DNA of 64,000 bases from Miscanthus floridulus (Eukaryota > Streptophyta > Magnoliopsida > Poales > Poaceae), in assembly GCF_019320115.1 (NCBI RefSeq), contig NC_089584.1, forward strand, positions 78,745,260 to 78,809,259. Direction: 5' to 3'. Both the position numbers and the translations under genes were made by a program. Below, piece by piece: positions 43,857-54,700 of the stretch (positions are counted from its first letter, which is position 1; each line of letters begins with the position of its first letter). The notes beneath the pieces were generated by a model. It saw only the letters and a list, made by a program, of their open reading frames with translations, was not told the DNA's origin and searched no databases.

Positions 43857-44000
43857 AATGTGGTCGTGGTCGGAGCTCAGCGGAGCTGCTTGGGATGTGG
43901 TCGTGGTCGGAGCTCGGCGGAGCTGCTCGGGACGTGGTCGACGTGGTCATGGTCGAAGCGCGGCGGAGCTGCTCGGGACATGGTCAACGTGGTTATTGAG
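43857..44000 (+). repeat. LTR minisatellite, about 3 units (gypsy C)
   Basis: The counterpart of 33176-33372 with one unit fewer. Confidence 0.72.
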
Positions 44001-45575
44001 GGGAAAATCCCCTTCTCTTCCCCGACGGGGCTCCCGCCGGCGGTGAGGTCACCGGCGAGCTCTCGCGGCGGCGCTAGCATCCGATTAGGGTAGGCAATAG
44101 CTTCCCCATGCCATGGCGACTGCGACGGTGGGGTCGGGGCGATGGCTAGGGCTTCCTAGAGCTCTGGCCATGGTGAACAGCGGCGTGGGTTCATCGGCGT
44201 GCATGGACATGGCTACAGTGGTAGCGAGAGCCTAGTTGGAGGAGCGTGTGAGGTCTATGGTGCTTCTACGGCCATGATGGGCATGTTGAAGGAGCTCCTG
44301 GTGCTCCTAGTGGCTCCGGCCACGGTGGTGGGGGCAAAGCGGAGGCGGTGGCGCTCCGACGAGGTGCGGTGCGACAACATAGGGCTCCGATGGGCTTCTT
44401 CCTCGGCTGAGGTGAGCGCAGTGTGTCTCTCGTCATGGTGGAACTAGTCGGGTGTCAATGTTGCCTTTAAAGCAACGTAGAAGACGCGGTGGTCTCACCA
44501 TGGTTGTGCTCTCTACCATGGTGAGTGTGTCCGTGCATGTGCGCTCCTGCTCCGATGTACAACATCATGGCTGGGTCCTCCTTTTTATCTGATGGCAGCG
44601 CACACAGCGCGTCCTAGGTCTCGGCAAGTGTGGCCATGGTGGTCTCCCTAGCTAACTAGTTGGGCTAGGCCGGAGCTCAAAGTTTCAGCAAGGTTTCGAT
44701 CATGGCAATGCATGTTCCATTTGGCTAGGGAGGTGGTCTCAGCAAGATGGCTCACTGTAGGGTTCGTGGCAGTAGGATGGCGGTGCGGTGGTGAGGCGAG
44801 GCCGTCATGAGGCGATGCAGTGTCGTGCCGAGCAGCTTACGTCACCGTAGCTGATCGGGGCGGAGCTCCTAGCTCCGGCGAGGTCCTCCCCGCAGCGGCT
44901 TCCTTCTCCACCTTGCTTCTCCCTCCTCCCTCTCTCTCGGCTTGACGCTGTGTGGTGCTGTGCCACTAGCGGTGGCAGCGAACGGGCTGAGGGTTAGGGC
45001 TCACGGACGTTGGCTTTTGTAGCCGAACTCCAAGGGCTCTAATGGTGGACGGCGATCGGGTGGTGGTGATACGTGCGGCGCATCCGATGGCTCTTGTGCG
45101 GTAGCGTAAGCGTGGCGTAAGGGGGAACAAGGTCATGCAATTTGCGTGACCCTGGGCCCACGCCTGCCACACTGGTCAGCCTCCGGTCGCATGGGGAGAA
45201 TGCATGGGCGAGGGGAAGAAGACGCTACTGTGCTGACAAGGAGGGTCGGGTCGTCAGGCGCTTGGCGCGATGTGGCTGCGTGCAGCGCGTGATAGCTGAC
45301 AAGCAAGCCCGGCTTGTCAACGGCTGTGCACGTGCGGGTGGCGATGCTGGGCCGGCTTCATGGGCCGCGTGAGCGAGTAGGAGGGCAGGCGGCTGGTTAG
45401 CTAGGCTGGTCGAGGTAGGCTGGGCTGAGCTGCTGCCTCCCTCTTCTTTCCTTTCTCTTTTATTTGTTGCCAATTTGGTTAGGGTTTATCATAAATATTA
45501 AGTAAGTTAGTTAAACATCACATAAGGCAAAAGAATCCAAATCACAAGTGGGTCTAAGGTTGCATGCATGATTTA

Positions 45576-45928
45576 GGCCCTGTTTGGTTGGGCTTTTGGC
45601 TTTGGCTTTTGGCCCCAAAAGTCAAAAGCCCAACCAAAGGGGCTGCTTTTGGAGGGTGCTTTTTCAGAAGCAGCTACTTTTCCGTAGTTCATTTTTGAAA
45701 GCTGGTTTGACCCTGCTTTTGGCTTTTGGCTTTCTGCTTTTCGAAATTGGTGGAATAAAAAGCTCTTCCATAGTTGTTTCAAGAGAGATAAAGATAAAAG
45801 GTATATTTTATACTTGTTTAACCAAACAGCTTTCAGCTTTTCTACAGCTCACAGCCCACAGCAGCTTTTCCACAGCTCACAGCCCACAGCAGCTTTTTCC
45901 CACAGCCACAGCTCAACCAAACAGGGCC
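45576..45928. mobile_element. Tourist-like (PIF/Harbinger) MITE in the LTR of C
   Basis: 353 bp with perfect 15-bp terminal inverted repeats GGCCCTGTTTGGTTG. TTA is duplicated on both sides (45573-45575, 45929-45931), while the sister LTR has one uninterrupted gatttatttattt at ~34949. The 3-bp TTA duplication points to PIF/Harbinger. The interior has many ggcttttggc- and cagcttttc-like words. Confidence 0.9.
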
Positions 45929-46122
45929 TTATTTATTTAGGAATTTAATTACACATGTGGCATAAAACCAAACTATGCTTATGATTTTAACCTAGTTGGG
46001 TCACATCCAATCTAGAACTAGGGTTTGGCTTCTACATGTGTCACTCAACATCATATAGTGCTAACACAAAAATTTTGTAGTCGTGATTTTTGGTGTGTGG
46101 ATTTTTAGGTTGTTACATAGGG

Positions 46123-47505
46123 GCAATCGCACTGAACATCACCACCAACACAACTAGGAGGTCAACCAGGACGTCTGAGTGCACCTCAACAATCTCCGAG
46201 ATGCACGACGACGTATCGATGAACGCCGCTTCGGTCGCCATGAAGAAGAAGTACGCCGCCGCCAGGAGTACGGTAACCCAGACTTAGCTCTCAAGCCGCT
46301 CAATGCTGGCAACACTGCAGACGATGGTGCCAACAACCTCGAAGGCCCCCCAGCATTCATGAGGGCGCTTCGAACACTTTAGTGGCCCCATGGTTTTAAA
46401 ATCATTGGGGTTGAGCCCTACGAGGGAAGGATGAACCCAACACAGTGGCTACAGGCTTACGCCACTGTTGTCCACACCACTGGAGGAGACACCAGTGTCA
46501 TGGCGAACTATCTTCCCATCATGCTCATGCCAACCGCCATGAACTGGTTCATAAGCCTTGCCCCAGACTCCATCGGATCCTAGGAAGAGCTAAAAAAAGT
46601 TTTCACCGACTACTTTATGGCTACGTGTACTCGATCGGGCACCAAGCATGATCTGAACTGCATCTACCAGAAGCCATCCAAGCTCCTCCGTAGCTACATC
46701 AGATGCTTTTTCGAGATGAGGAATTCTATTCCCAACATCATGGAAGCTAAGGTCATCACTACCTTCATCTGAGGACTCCATCACCGCAAGCTTCGCTCCA
46801 AGTTCAACCACAAGCCGCCCATAGGGATTGGCGAGATGATCATGACTACCAACCAGTATGCTGAAACCGAGGAAGCCGAGGTGCGCTTCAACGAGGATGC
46901 GGGCACTCATCACCCAACTAACCATAGTGACAACCGCCCTGAAGACCGATGCCACAATGACCACTGCTACGATGACCGCAGTTACCATCGAGACAGCGGC
47001 CGTGATCGGCCAGAAGGATCCAAGTCTAGTCAAAATCACCGCTGCCGGCCAGACCACATCGATGCCGCTATTAATGAACCTCGCGCCAAGCACAACTAGA
47101 TCCTCGACAGCTCGTGCCCTCTCCACAAGAAAGCCAAGCACAAGATGAAGGACTACCTCGGCTTGGCTAAGGAGTTCTAGGAGAAGAAGCTGGACGACGA
47201 CACCAACTATAGAACCAGAGGCCGCCGACCACCTCGGGGCAATAACAATGCCTTCCAGGATCACGACAAGGTGGTCGCCACCATCTTTGGGGGCCTTGCC
47301 TCCACCGAGAGCAGAAGAGAACGGAAGCTCGCCGCCCGGTGGGTGCTCGCCGTCACTATGGAAGACGCCACTGCCAACCCTAGCTATCGCCCTTGGTTCG
47401 AGGTCCCCATCACCTTTAGCAGGGCTGACCAGTGGGCGAACATCCCCTACATAGGGCGTTTCTCCCTCGTCCTCAATGCAACCATCTAGAAAGTGTTTTT
47501 CAGAA
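46123..47505 (+). pseudogene. gag of gypsy B after insertion C
   Basis: The frame resumes with VHLNNLRDARRRIDERRFG-like text, then PPAFMRALRTL stop WPHGFKIIGVEPYEG and MNPTQWLQAYATVVHTTGG and ATCTRSGTKHDLNCIYQ, the Tat-type gag core (~46390-46690). It goes on through stops to a His/Asp/Arg-rich region and CPLHKKAKHKMKDY (~47110-47150), a zinc-binding tail. TAG codons near 46381, 46582 and 47100 replace expected sense codons. Confidence 0.8.
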
Positions 47506-48135
47506 AAGTGCTCGTCGACGGTGGGAGCGCTCTGAATCTCCTCTTCGTCGGAGTCCTAAAGGAGTTGGGCCTCGGGATAACATATCTCACACCCTCAAAC
47601 TCCTCCTTCTAGGGTGTGGTACCTAGCAGGGCATCCAAACCACTTGGAGAGATCACCCTACCAGTACAGTTCGGCATGACAAGCAACTACCGCGTCGAGC
47701 ACATCAACTTCTACGTCGTTGACTTCAACACCGCCTATCACGCCATACTTGGTCAGCCAGCTCTAGCCAAGTTCATGGCTGTACCACACTATGCTTATTT
47801 GGTGCTGAAGATGCCTTCGCCTGTAGGAGTCCTGGCCTTGTGGGCCAACCTCTCCATCGCCTACGCCTGCAAGACAAAGAGTCTCACCCTCACCGAAGCC
47901 ATAGACCTCTCCATCCAGATGGCCAGTGTGGTCACCGACACGAAGACGGTGCCCACCGATGACCTAGAGATTCCATCGCTGGAGCCTCCTCGCGCCTCTA
48001 CCAAGTCCAAGGAAACCAAGGAGGTTGGCCTCGGCCTCGACAACCCCTCCAAGACCATGAAGATTGGGGCTCACCTCAACCCCAAATAGGAAAGCGTGCT
48101 CATCTCCTTTCTATGTGCTAATGCCAACGTGTTTG
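47506..48135 (+). pseudogene. Protease region of gypsy B
   Basis: VLVDGGSALNLLF at ~47508-47545 is the D-G-G-S active-site variant typical of Tat elements. HINFYVVDFNTAYHAILGQPA at ~47702-47762 (21 residues in the genome, abbreviated sense) holds the ILG motif. A 157-codon clean frame ends at 48089, and a spacer leads to the reverse transcriptase. Confidence 0.78.
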
Positions 48136-49058
48136 CTTAGAAACCTACAGACATGCCGGGGGTACCACAGGAGAAGATCAAGCACTCCTTGAATGTCTCG
48201 CCGGTCGCCAAACCGATCAAGCAGAAACTCTAACGATTAGCGCTAGACAAGAAGAAGGCTATTAGGGTAGAAATAAAATGGCTCCTAGCTATTAGATTCA
48301 TAAAAGAAGTGTATCATCCTGAGTGGTTAGCAAATCCTATTCTCGTTCAAAAAAAGAATAAAGAATGGAGAATGTGTGTTGATTACACTAATCTTAACAA
48401 ACACTGCCCTAAAGACCCCTTTGGTCTGCCTTGGATAGATGAGGTTCTAGACTCCACCGCTGGCTATGAACTGCTCTCCTTCCTCGACTGTTACTCCGGC
48501 TATCACTAGATCTACCTCAAGGAAGAAGACCAGATCAAGACATCATTCATCATGCCCTTCGGTGCATACTGCTACACCACCATGTCCTTCGGACTCAAGA
48601 ACACCGAGGCGACCTATCAAAGGGCCATCCAGATGTGCCTTGATCAACAAATCAGCCGCAACATCGAAGCTTACATCGACGATGTGGTCGTCAAGTCTAA
48701 GACTACCGATAATCTTATTGCCGACCTCAAGGAAATGTTCACTAACCTAAAAAGGTACTGGTGGAAGCTGAACCCTTCAAAGTGCATCTTTGGAGTTCCA
48801 TCCGGTATACTTCTATGCTACATCATCAGCTCACGTGGCATTGAACCCAACCCCAACAAGGTCTCCGCCATCACCAACATGAAATGGCCAACATGCATCA
48901 AGGATATACAGAAGCTTACAGGCTGCATGGCTGCTTTAAGCCACTTCATATCGCCCCTCAGCGAAAAGGGACTACCATTCTTCAAACTTCTGGCCTCTGA
49001 GCGTTTTCCTAGTCGGAGGAGGCAGACACAGCTTTTGAGCAGCTCAAGTTGTTCCTAA
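48136..49058 (+). pseudogene. Reverse transcriptase of gypsy B
   Basis: NPILVQKKNKEWRMCVDYTN, LLSFLDCYSGYH, FIMPFGAYCYTTMSFGLKN and the catalytic YIDDVVVKS (~48672-48698) appear in order, followed by the thumb motif LNPSKCIFGVPSG. TAG codons at ~48232 and 48508 and a frameshift near 49010 break the gene. Confidence 0.86.
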
Positions 49059-49508
49059 CAAGGCCTCCGATCATTATGGCGCCATAGCCAGATAAAACTC
49101 TCCTGATCTACATCGCCACCACTTCTTGCGTCGTTAGCACAACTATTGTCGTCGAACGCGAGGAGGTTAGGCATGCCTATAAGGTGCAATGTCTGGTCTA
49201 CTTCATCAGCGAGGTCCTTAATGAGCCCAAAACTCGTTATCCTCAGGTCCAAAAGCTGCTATATGCCATTCTGATTACGTCGCGCTAGCTCCACCACTAC
49301 TACGAGTATTACAAGATTATTGTGGTCACTGAGTTCCCTTTGGGGACATTCTCCATAACAAAGAGGCCAATGGCCATATCATCAAGTGGGTTGTCGAGCT
49401 CGACACTTACTCCATCAAATTCAGAAGTAGGCCTACCATCAAGTCTCAAGCGTTCGCTGATTTCATTGCTGAGTGGACCGAGATCCAAGAGCCCATCGCC
49501 GCCACTTG
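49059..49508 (+). pseudogene. RNase H of gypsy B, part 1
   Basis: Reads TRPPIIMAP stop PDKTLLIYIATTS, VYFISEVLNEPKTRYPQVQK and, after a frame change, DILHNKEANGHIIKWVVELD and AFADFIAEWTEIQEP. These are Tat RNase H/connection motifs. It is interrupted at 49508 by element D and resumes at 52981. Confidence 0.78.
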
Positions 49509-49714
49509 TGATGAGGACATGACAACAATGCATATGACCATGTTTGGCGCATGGGATGGAGGGGAAGGAGTCTAGCAAGGGTGTCCAAGTCAAGAAGGAG
49601 GCCCGAGGCTAATTCGGTTCGAGTCCCCGAGGTGGAGGCCCAAAGCAACTCAAGTTCGAGTCTGCCTTAGAATCCAGGACCAGTGACGGAAGATCGGGAC
49701 CCTCGTCTCCATTA
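49509..49714 (+). repeat. 5' LTR of D with internal deletion
   Basis: Matches the first ~180 and last ~32 bp of the 3' LTR. About 575 bp (equivalent to ~52374-52949) is missing. The join is ccag/tgacggaag. Confidence 0.82.
49616..49626 (+). promoter_or_regulatory. Pol III B-box-like sequence in the LTR of D
   Basis: GGTTCGAGTCC is a perfect match to the B-box consensus GGTTCGANTCC. An A-box-like TGGCGCATGGG (two mismatches to consensus) lies at 49545-49555. The 3' LTR has GGTTCAAGTCC at 52301-52311. May be chance. Confidence 0.3.
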
Positions 49715-49716
49715 AG

Positions 49717-49730
49717 TGGTAATCAGAGCT
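49717..49730 (+). other. Primer binding site of D
   Basis: TGGTAATCAGAGC near 49717, an initiator-Met type site with one extra base. Confidence 0.6.
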
Positions 49731-50898
49731 AAGGTATACCATCAGGTTCACTTTTATTCCCTAGTTTTGAGTGTTTCGCATTCGTCCCATAGTCCAGTGC
49801 CATACTCGTTTTTCCTATCCTAGAACCTTCCGCGCCATAGACTTTGCATATTTCAGTTTTAGAGTCCGTCGTGTTGAGTTTGTGTCCTGGTTGAGGTCTT
49901 GTTGCTGGTTAGGTCGTGTTAGAGTCCAGTTCATGTGTTTTCCCCCATCGTTTCCATCAAATCTTTGCTGTTGTGACCAGTTTTGTGCACATTGTTCCTG
50001 TTTTGTCCTCTAATTCGGAGCCAATTCTTAAAACTGGTCTAGTTTTCGCATATGAACTCCGATTTTGACGTTCCATATATCAAAATCGATCAAAATTTTT
50101 TTTTGGATCCGTCCATCCCCAATGGTAGCGGGGTTCAAAAATTTTAGATTGGTCAAAAAGTGGTCACAAGATCCTCTTTTCGTGGTCATAAGGTTTTTGT
50201 CGATTTTGAGCAAGTTTTCTGAAAATTCCACAGGCCACGTCTTTCACTTGTTTCAGCTCATATTTTTTGTGGTTACTTATTTTGTGCTCCTAAGTAAAAG
50301 AAAAATATTAAAAAAATAAAATAAAAAAGTTGAAATTTCCCAAAAAACAACGACAGCCCAAAAAATAGAAAAAAAAGAGAGGGGCAAAAGAGGAACAATA
50401 TTTAGAGGAGCACATAGAGAAGACCAAAGTGAGCTGTGTTAGCGTGTGCTGTCTGGTTCTTTGTTTGTGTTGCTATTTCCATCCACCATACTTATTTTTC
50501 ATACACCTATCACTTTGCTATCCACCATACTTTTATCACACACCTGGTACTTGGAACATTTTAGACCAACAATGAGAACAAGTACTTTGGACTATAATTC
50601 AGCATTACTTTCTGTTATTGACTTGTGTGACAGATATACATATTACTCTTTGTGTGCCTTCCAAGCTCCACAAACTCTTCAGATCAGTACAAACAAAGGG
50701 CCTTGCAATCTTGGTACCACTGCCTCATAGGTATCATGAACCAGCCGCCGGTTGTACCGCCCACTGCTTGTGTTGGTAAGAACTTTGTAAGAGCTTGGTA
50801 AGACGCTTCCACTTGCTATGAAAAGTGACACCACTGCAACCATGTAGTCATTTGGTAGAGATAACTTTCACCGTTTGTTCCTTGTTTTTGTGTTTACA
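49731..50898 (+). other. Untranslated leader of element D
   Basis: 1.1 kb without a gene, AT-rich with homopolymer runs (a/t) near 50095 and 50300-50390. A donor-like ataggtatcatg at ~50728 and an acceptor-like tgacag at ~50901-50906 could bound a leader intron, but this is not certain. Confidence 0.4.
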
Positions 50899-52059
50899 AT
50901 GACAGGTTGTTCGTATCCACCGACTTATGATGGTATAGGTGCTGATGAGTACATGGAGTGGGAAATTGCCATCGATAACATATTTGCTACTCACTTTATG
51001 TGTCCAAGGAGGAAAAATGCAGCTAGTGTTTTGCGACATTCTGCTTTATCTTGGTGGGAGTCTTTAGATCCTTCTGATAAACCTCAAACTTGGAATGATA
51101 TGAAACTTCTTATGCGAGAAACCTTTGTTAATCCACCTCCTATTTTGACTTCGTATGCTGAGGTGCACCATTTAGAGGAAGAGTCTGTTGTTATTCCTCT
51201 TGCTATGACTAACCTTCTGCAGAATAATGTATATAAGCGAGAGGATGACGTGGAAGAAAATGAGGAGCTCACAACCTCATATGCAAATTCAGAACCATCA
51301 CTTCACCATGCACCTATTACTCCTTCTGAGAACACAGGTAATGCCCATGGTCCTACACTCACGGAAGGTGAAAATTGTCTTAATGTACTAAATTTTTCCA
51401 TAAACCATGCTGTCATAGAGCAATTGTTAGTGGAACCCTCTCTTGATTTATCTTTGTCCCATGATAATTTGCTTGATGTTCCTTGTGACAAAGATGAATT
51501 GGTTGAAGATGCTTCAGTTTTACATGTTTTGGAACCAGTGACTTGTGCTGAAAATAAACATGTTATTCATATTGCTACTAAAATTGATGAGTTCAAACTA
51601 TTGTCTTCTTTACATACTTTGGGTTACATTGAATTTGATGTTTTATGTAACCTAGATTGTTTGGAAGAGAGCCTTTTTAAATATGCTGATTTGCCTTGGT
51701 TTTCTAAACACACATATCATGTTATTGGTAGATATAACAACAAGGGACAATATATGATACATCGAGTATACATTCGTAATAATATGAATTCTCCTTTTGT
51801 TGTACAAGATTATGATCGTTTAGAGGACATCCATAATAATACAAACATTTTCTCATGTTCTTTAAAGAAACAAGTTCACTTCCAAGAAGGGGAGCATTGT
51901 TGGTTGCTACCTATGTCCGCTCGACCATCTATTCCTGCATTGTCTTTGGTTAGTTCTAATCTTTTGCAGGATAGTGTTGACATATATTGTGTGCATTCGG
52001 ATCATGGAGTCTACATGCTTGCTGAAATTTTTATGCGAGATGACATGCTAGAAACTTAG
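50899..52059 (+). CDS. Gag-like protein of element D, intact ORF
   Basis: 386 aa from the first true ATG; no internal stop. Residues ~15-80 (GADEYMEWEIAIDNIFATHF, LRHSALSWWESL, WNDMKLLMRETFV) match the core of the retrotransposon gag family, which builds particles. The rest is acidic, with repeated HVLEP-, LDLSL- and QVHFQEGEHCWLLPMSA-like text, and I do not recognise it. There is no zinc knuckle, protease or polymerase. If the acceptor tgacag is used, translation may start elsewhere and the first residues would change. An intact gag beside decayed neighbours suggests recent activity, or help from an autonomous partner. Confidence 0.8.
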   Translation: MTGCSYPPTYDGIGADEYMEWEIAIDNIFATHFMCPRRKNAASVLRHSALSWWESLDPSDKPQTWNDMKLLMRETFVNPPPILTSYAEVHHLEEESVVIPLAMTNLLQNNVYKREDDVEENEELTTSYANSEPSLHHAPITPSENTGNAHGPTLTEGENCLNVLNFSINHAVIEQLLVEPSLDLSLSHDNLLDVPCDKDELVEDASVLHVLEPVTCAENKHVIHIATKIDEFKLLSSLHTLGYIEFDVLCNLDCLEESLFKYADLPWFSKHTYHVIGRYNNKGQYMIHRVYIRNNMNSPFVVQDYDRLEDIHNNTNIFSCSLKKQVHFQEGEHCWLLPMSARPSIPALSLVSSNLLQDSVDIYCVHSDHGVYMLAEIFMRDDMLET

Positions 52060-52180
52060 AAACATGGTCACATTCCTTCTCACAATTATTTTAGTTTTCT
52101 TTGTCCTCGCAACCCCGTTCTCCTTTATGTTGTGCAGGATCAGTTTCAAGCATAATCGATGCTGAGGACAGCTTTTCATC

Positions 52181-52193
52181 AAGAAGGGGAGGA
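52181..52193 (+). other. Polypurine tract of D
   Basis: aagaaggggagga directly before the 3' LTR. Confidence 0.75.
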
Positions 52194-52980
52194 TGATGAG
52201 GACATGACACCAATGCATATGACCATGTTTGGCGCATGGGATGGAGGGGAAGGAGGCTAGCAAGGGTGTCCAAGTCAAGAAGGAGGCCCGAAGCTAATTC
52301 GGTTCAAGTCCCCAAGGTGGAGGCCCAAAGCAACTCAAGTTCGAGTATGCCTTGGAATCCAGGACCAGTCTACCTTAAACTGGTCACCCAGGATGTATCC
52401 AGACTCCGTTTTCGATGATCCACATATGTATGGAAACATAATTTGATAAGGAAGCCAATCCAAGTGGTTTCACGTCAAAAGCTCTTCGGAATCAACAGGA
52501 ATCGTCAAAACAAGTCAGCATCCAGAATCTGCCAGGGTGCTGCGACACCTTCTTTTGGTCCGTTGGACCGTGTATCGTGTTTGGGCCCATTAGGAGGGCG
52601 TCCAAGGTAGGCGACGACCCTAAGACCTTTATAATCATACGCCGCCGCCATCATTAGGTTTTAGGTTTTGCTTAGATTATTCTGTCAAGAACAGTTTCGC
52701 CGTTCATCGATTTGTGAGACCCCAACTTCGTGAGATAATCATTCATCTGCAATTTGGTTGCGTTCTTTCTTGTTCTTGCTTGTGTTCTTCATTGCATAGG
52801 CAGGGATTAGCCTTCTTGGTGAGGTCAACCTGGTCCGTGACTTGGTTGATAACCAGAGGAGCTGTGGTGCTAAGATTGTAGGGCTCGATCTTTCTATCTG
52901 AAGCTAGATCGGTGTGTCATTCTCCGCCACAACGATAGTTACCATCACCTGACGGAAGATCGGGATCCCCGCCTCCATTA
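52194..52980 (+). repeat. 3' LTR of D
   Basis: 787 bp, TGATGAGGACATG...GCCTCCATTA. A candidate promoter/leader region with gacctttataatc lies at ~52624-52636. Confidence 0.82.
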
Positions 52981-53450
52981 CCTTGCCCTGAGCACTAGGT
53001 GATGTACTTTGACGGCGCCCTCAAACATCAACGGTGCTGGTGTGGGCATTCTGTTCATTATGCCGAGGAAGGATAAGGTCTGATACGTTCTTCGGATACA
53101 TTTTCTGGCCTCCAACAACACTGCCGAATACGAAGCGTGTCTCCATGGACTCCATATAGCCAATGAGCTCGGCGTCAAATGCCTCATGGTGTACGGGGAC
53201 TCCACGCTGGTCATCAACCAGCTCAACAAAGACTGGTCCTGCTCCAGTGACAAGATGGATGCATATTGCACCAAAATCAGGAAGCTTGAAGGGAAATTCT
53301 ATGGTATTGAGTACCACCACGTGGTACGAGATCAAAATCAGCTTGCCGACCACCTATCCATGTTGGGCTCCTCTCGCGCCGTGATTCCGCTAGGGGTCTT
53401 CATTCAAGATCTTTTGGCACCGTCCATTAAGGAAGATAAGGAAGTTTAGG
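52981..53450 (+). pseudogene. RNase H of gypsy B, part 2
   Basis: VMYFDGAL (~53000) gives the first catalytic Asp motif. NNTAEYEACLHG (~53115) and VYGDSTLVINQLNKDWSCSS (~53187-53246) hold the Glu and second Asp. QLADHLSMLGSSR follows. Frames change at least twice. This is the ribonuclease half split from part 1 by element D. Confidence 0.82.
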
Positions 53451-54700
53451 AAGTTCCCCCTACTGAGCAGCTAGTACTTATAGTACCTTCGCTAGCCGCC
53501 GATTGGAGGGAACAGTTCATCAAGTACCTCACCAGTGCTAAAGTACCCGTTAACAAGACTAAAACCGAATGCCTAATCCATCGAAGCAAGCATTACGTGC
53601 TTGTGGACGGCAACTTGATGAGGAAAGTGCCAAGGAAGGTATACTGCAAAAATGCATCACCGAAGAAGAGGGAGTGAGATTACTTGTAGAAATTCACTCT
53701 GGTTCCTGCAGTAACCACGTGGCCTTGAGAAACCTAGTTGGCAAAGCTTTTCGAGCTGGTTTTTGCCGGCCCACAACCATCTCCGATGCAGAAGACCTCG
53801 TCCGATGTTGTGAAGGATGCCAATTTTTTGCCAAGCTAATACACGTGCAGGCATAGGAACTGTAGACCATCCTAGCTTCCTGGCCCTTTGCATGCTAGGG
53901 GCTAGATATGATCGGGCCTTTCAAGCCAGCGCCAGGTGGTTTTCGGTATGTATACGTCGCCATCAACAAGTTCTCCAAGTGGATCGAGTATAAACCGCTC
54001 GTCTCGGCTACTGCAAAGAAAGTAGTCGAGCTCTTCGAAGATATCATCCACAGATTCGGTCTCCTGAACAGCATTATCACCGACCTCGAAACTACGTTTA
54101 CTAGCCATCATTTTTGGAACTTCTGTGAAGACTGATGCATCTCCATCAAATACGTCTCCATTGCCCATCCTAGAGCCAATGGCCAGGTCGAATGGGCGAA
54201 CGGCATGATCCTTGATGCCCTAAAAAGAGGCTATATCAGAAAGAAGAAAAGCATCCAGGCAGATGGCTCAAAGAGCTACCAGCTGTGGTCTAGGGGCTAT
54301 GTACTCAAGCTAGTCGCAGCACCAGTGTGTCTCCATATTTCTAAGTCTATGGCTCAGAAGCCAGACTACCAACGGACGTTGCCTTCTGAGCTCCTAGGGT
54401 GGAAAATCATGATGAAGAGCAAGCCGCAGCTGTTCGAACAGAGGACATTGATAGGGCTAAGGAGGAACACCAGATCACCTGCATCCACATAGCCAAATAT
54501 CTAGAAGGCTTGCGGAGATACTACAACCACAATATCAAAGGTCGTTCATTTGCTGTCGGTGACCTCGTTCTCCATAGAAAACAAAAAACCAAAGGGATGC
54601 ACAAGCTCTTCTCCCCCTAGGAAGGGCCTTACGTCATCAAAGAGGTTACCCGACTAGGGTCTTATCAGCTATGTGACTTGGACGGAATCAATATCCCCAA
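53451..54700 (+). pseudogene. Integrase of gypsy B
   Basis: An HHCC finger: HSGSCSNHVALRNLVGKAF ... CCEGCQFF (~53695-53830). The core: LDMIGPFKPAPGGF, IITDLETTFTSHHFW and ANGQVEWANGMILDALK keep the D, D and E positions. A TGA near 54134 (ED stop CISIKY) and a frame change near 54235 break it. A C-terminal part (YYNHNIKGRSFAVGDLVLHR) follows to ~54620, and the end (WHIEHL) is near 54715. The family is Tat integrase. Confidence 0.82.

Larger units (their letters stand above)
30822..46117 (-). mobile_element. Element C: Ty3/gypsy chromovirus, Tekay/Del-like
   Basis: Inserted in the minus orientation. LTRs lie at 30822-35142 (3' LTR of the element) and 41506-46117 (5' LTR). The target duplication taggg is perfect (30817-30821 and 46118-46122). 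Initiator-Met primer site, gag, protease, reverse transcriptase, RNase H, integrase and a C-terminal chromodomain are all present in order, with an extra degenerate ORF before gag. LTRs over 4 kb are typical of Tekay/Del. Element length without the nested MITE is ~14.9 kb. By eye LTRs differ by ~6 percent, mostly transitions. Confidence 0.93.
41506..46117 (-). repeat. 5' LTR of gypsy C
   Basis: 4612 bp, including a 353-bp MITE at 45576-45928. Otherwise collinear with 30822-35142 except for small deletions and one fewer minisatellite unit. Confidence 0.92.
49509..52980 (+). mobile_element. Element D: small gag-only LTR element (TR-GAG/LARD-like)
   Basis: LTRs 49509-49714 (internally deleted) and 52194-52980, an iMet-like primer site, a 387-codon gag ORF and a polypurine tract; no pol. 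The flanks acttg and ccttg match at four of five bases, a likely target duplication. The total is 3472 bp. The layout fits the plant non-autonomous elements described as TR-GAG. By eye shared LTR parts differ by ~4 percent, so D is the youngest or near-youngest retroelement here. Confidence 0.8.

Noticed and set aside
46590..47264. 224-codon minus-strand ORF
   Set aside because: Lies opposite the gag of gypsy B, which has the recognisable family motifs; the product is Val/Leu-rich and unknown.
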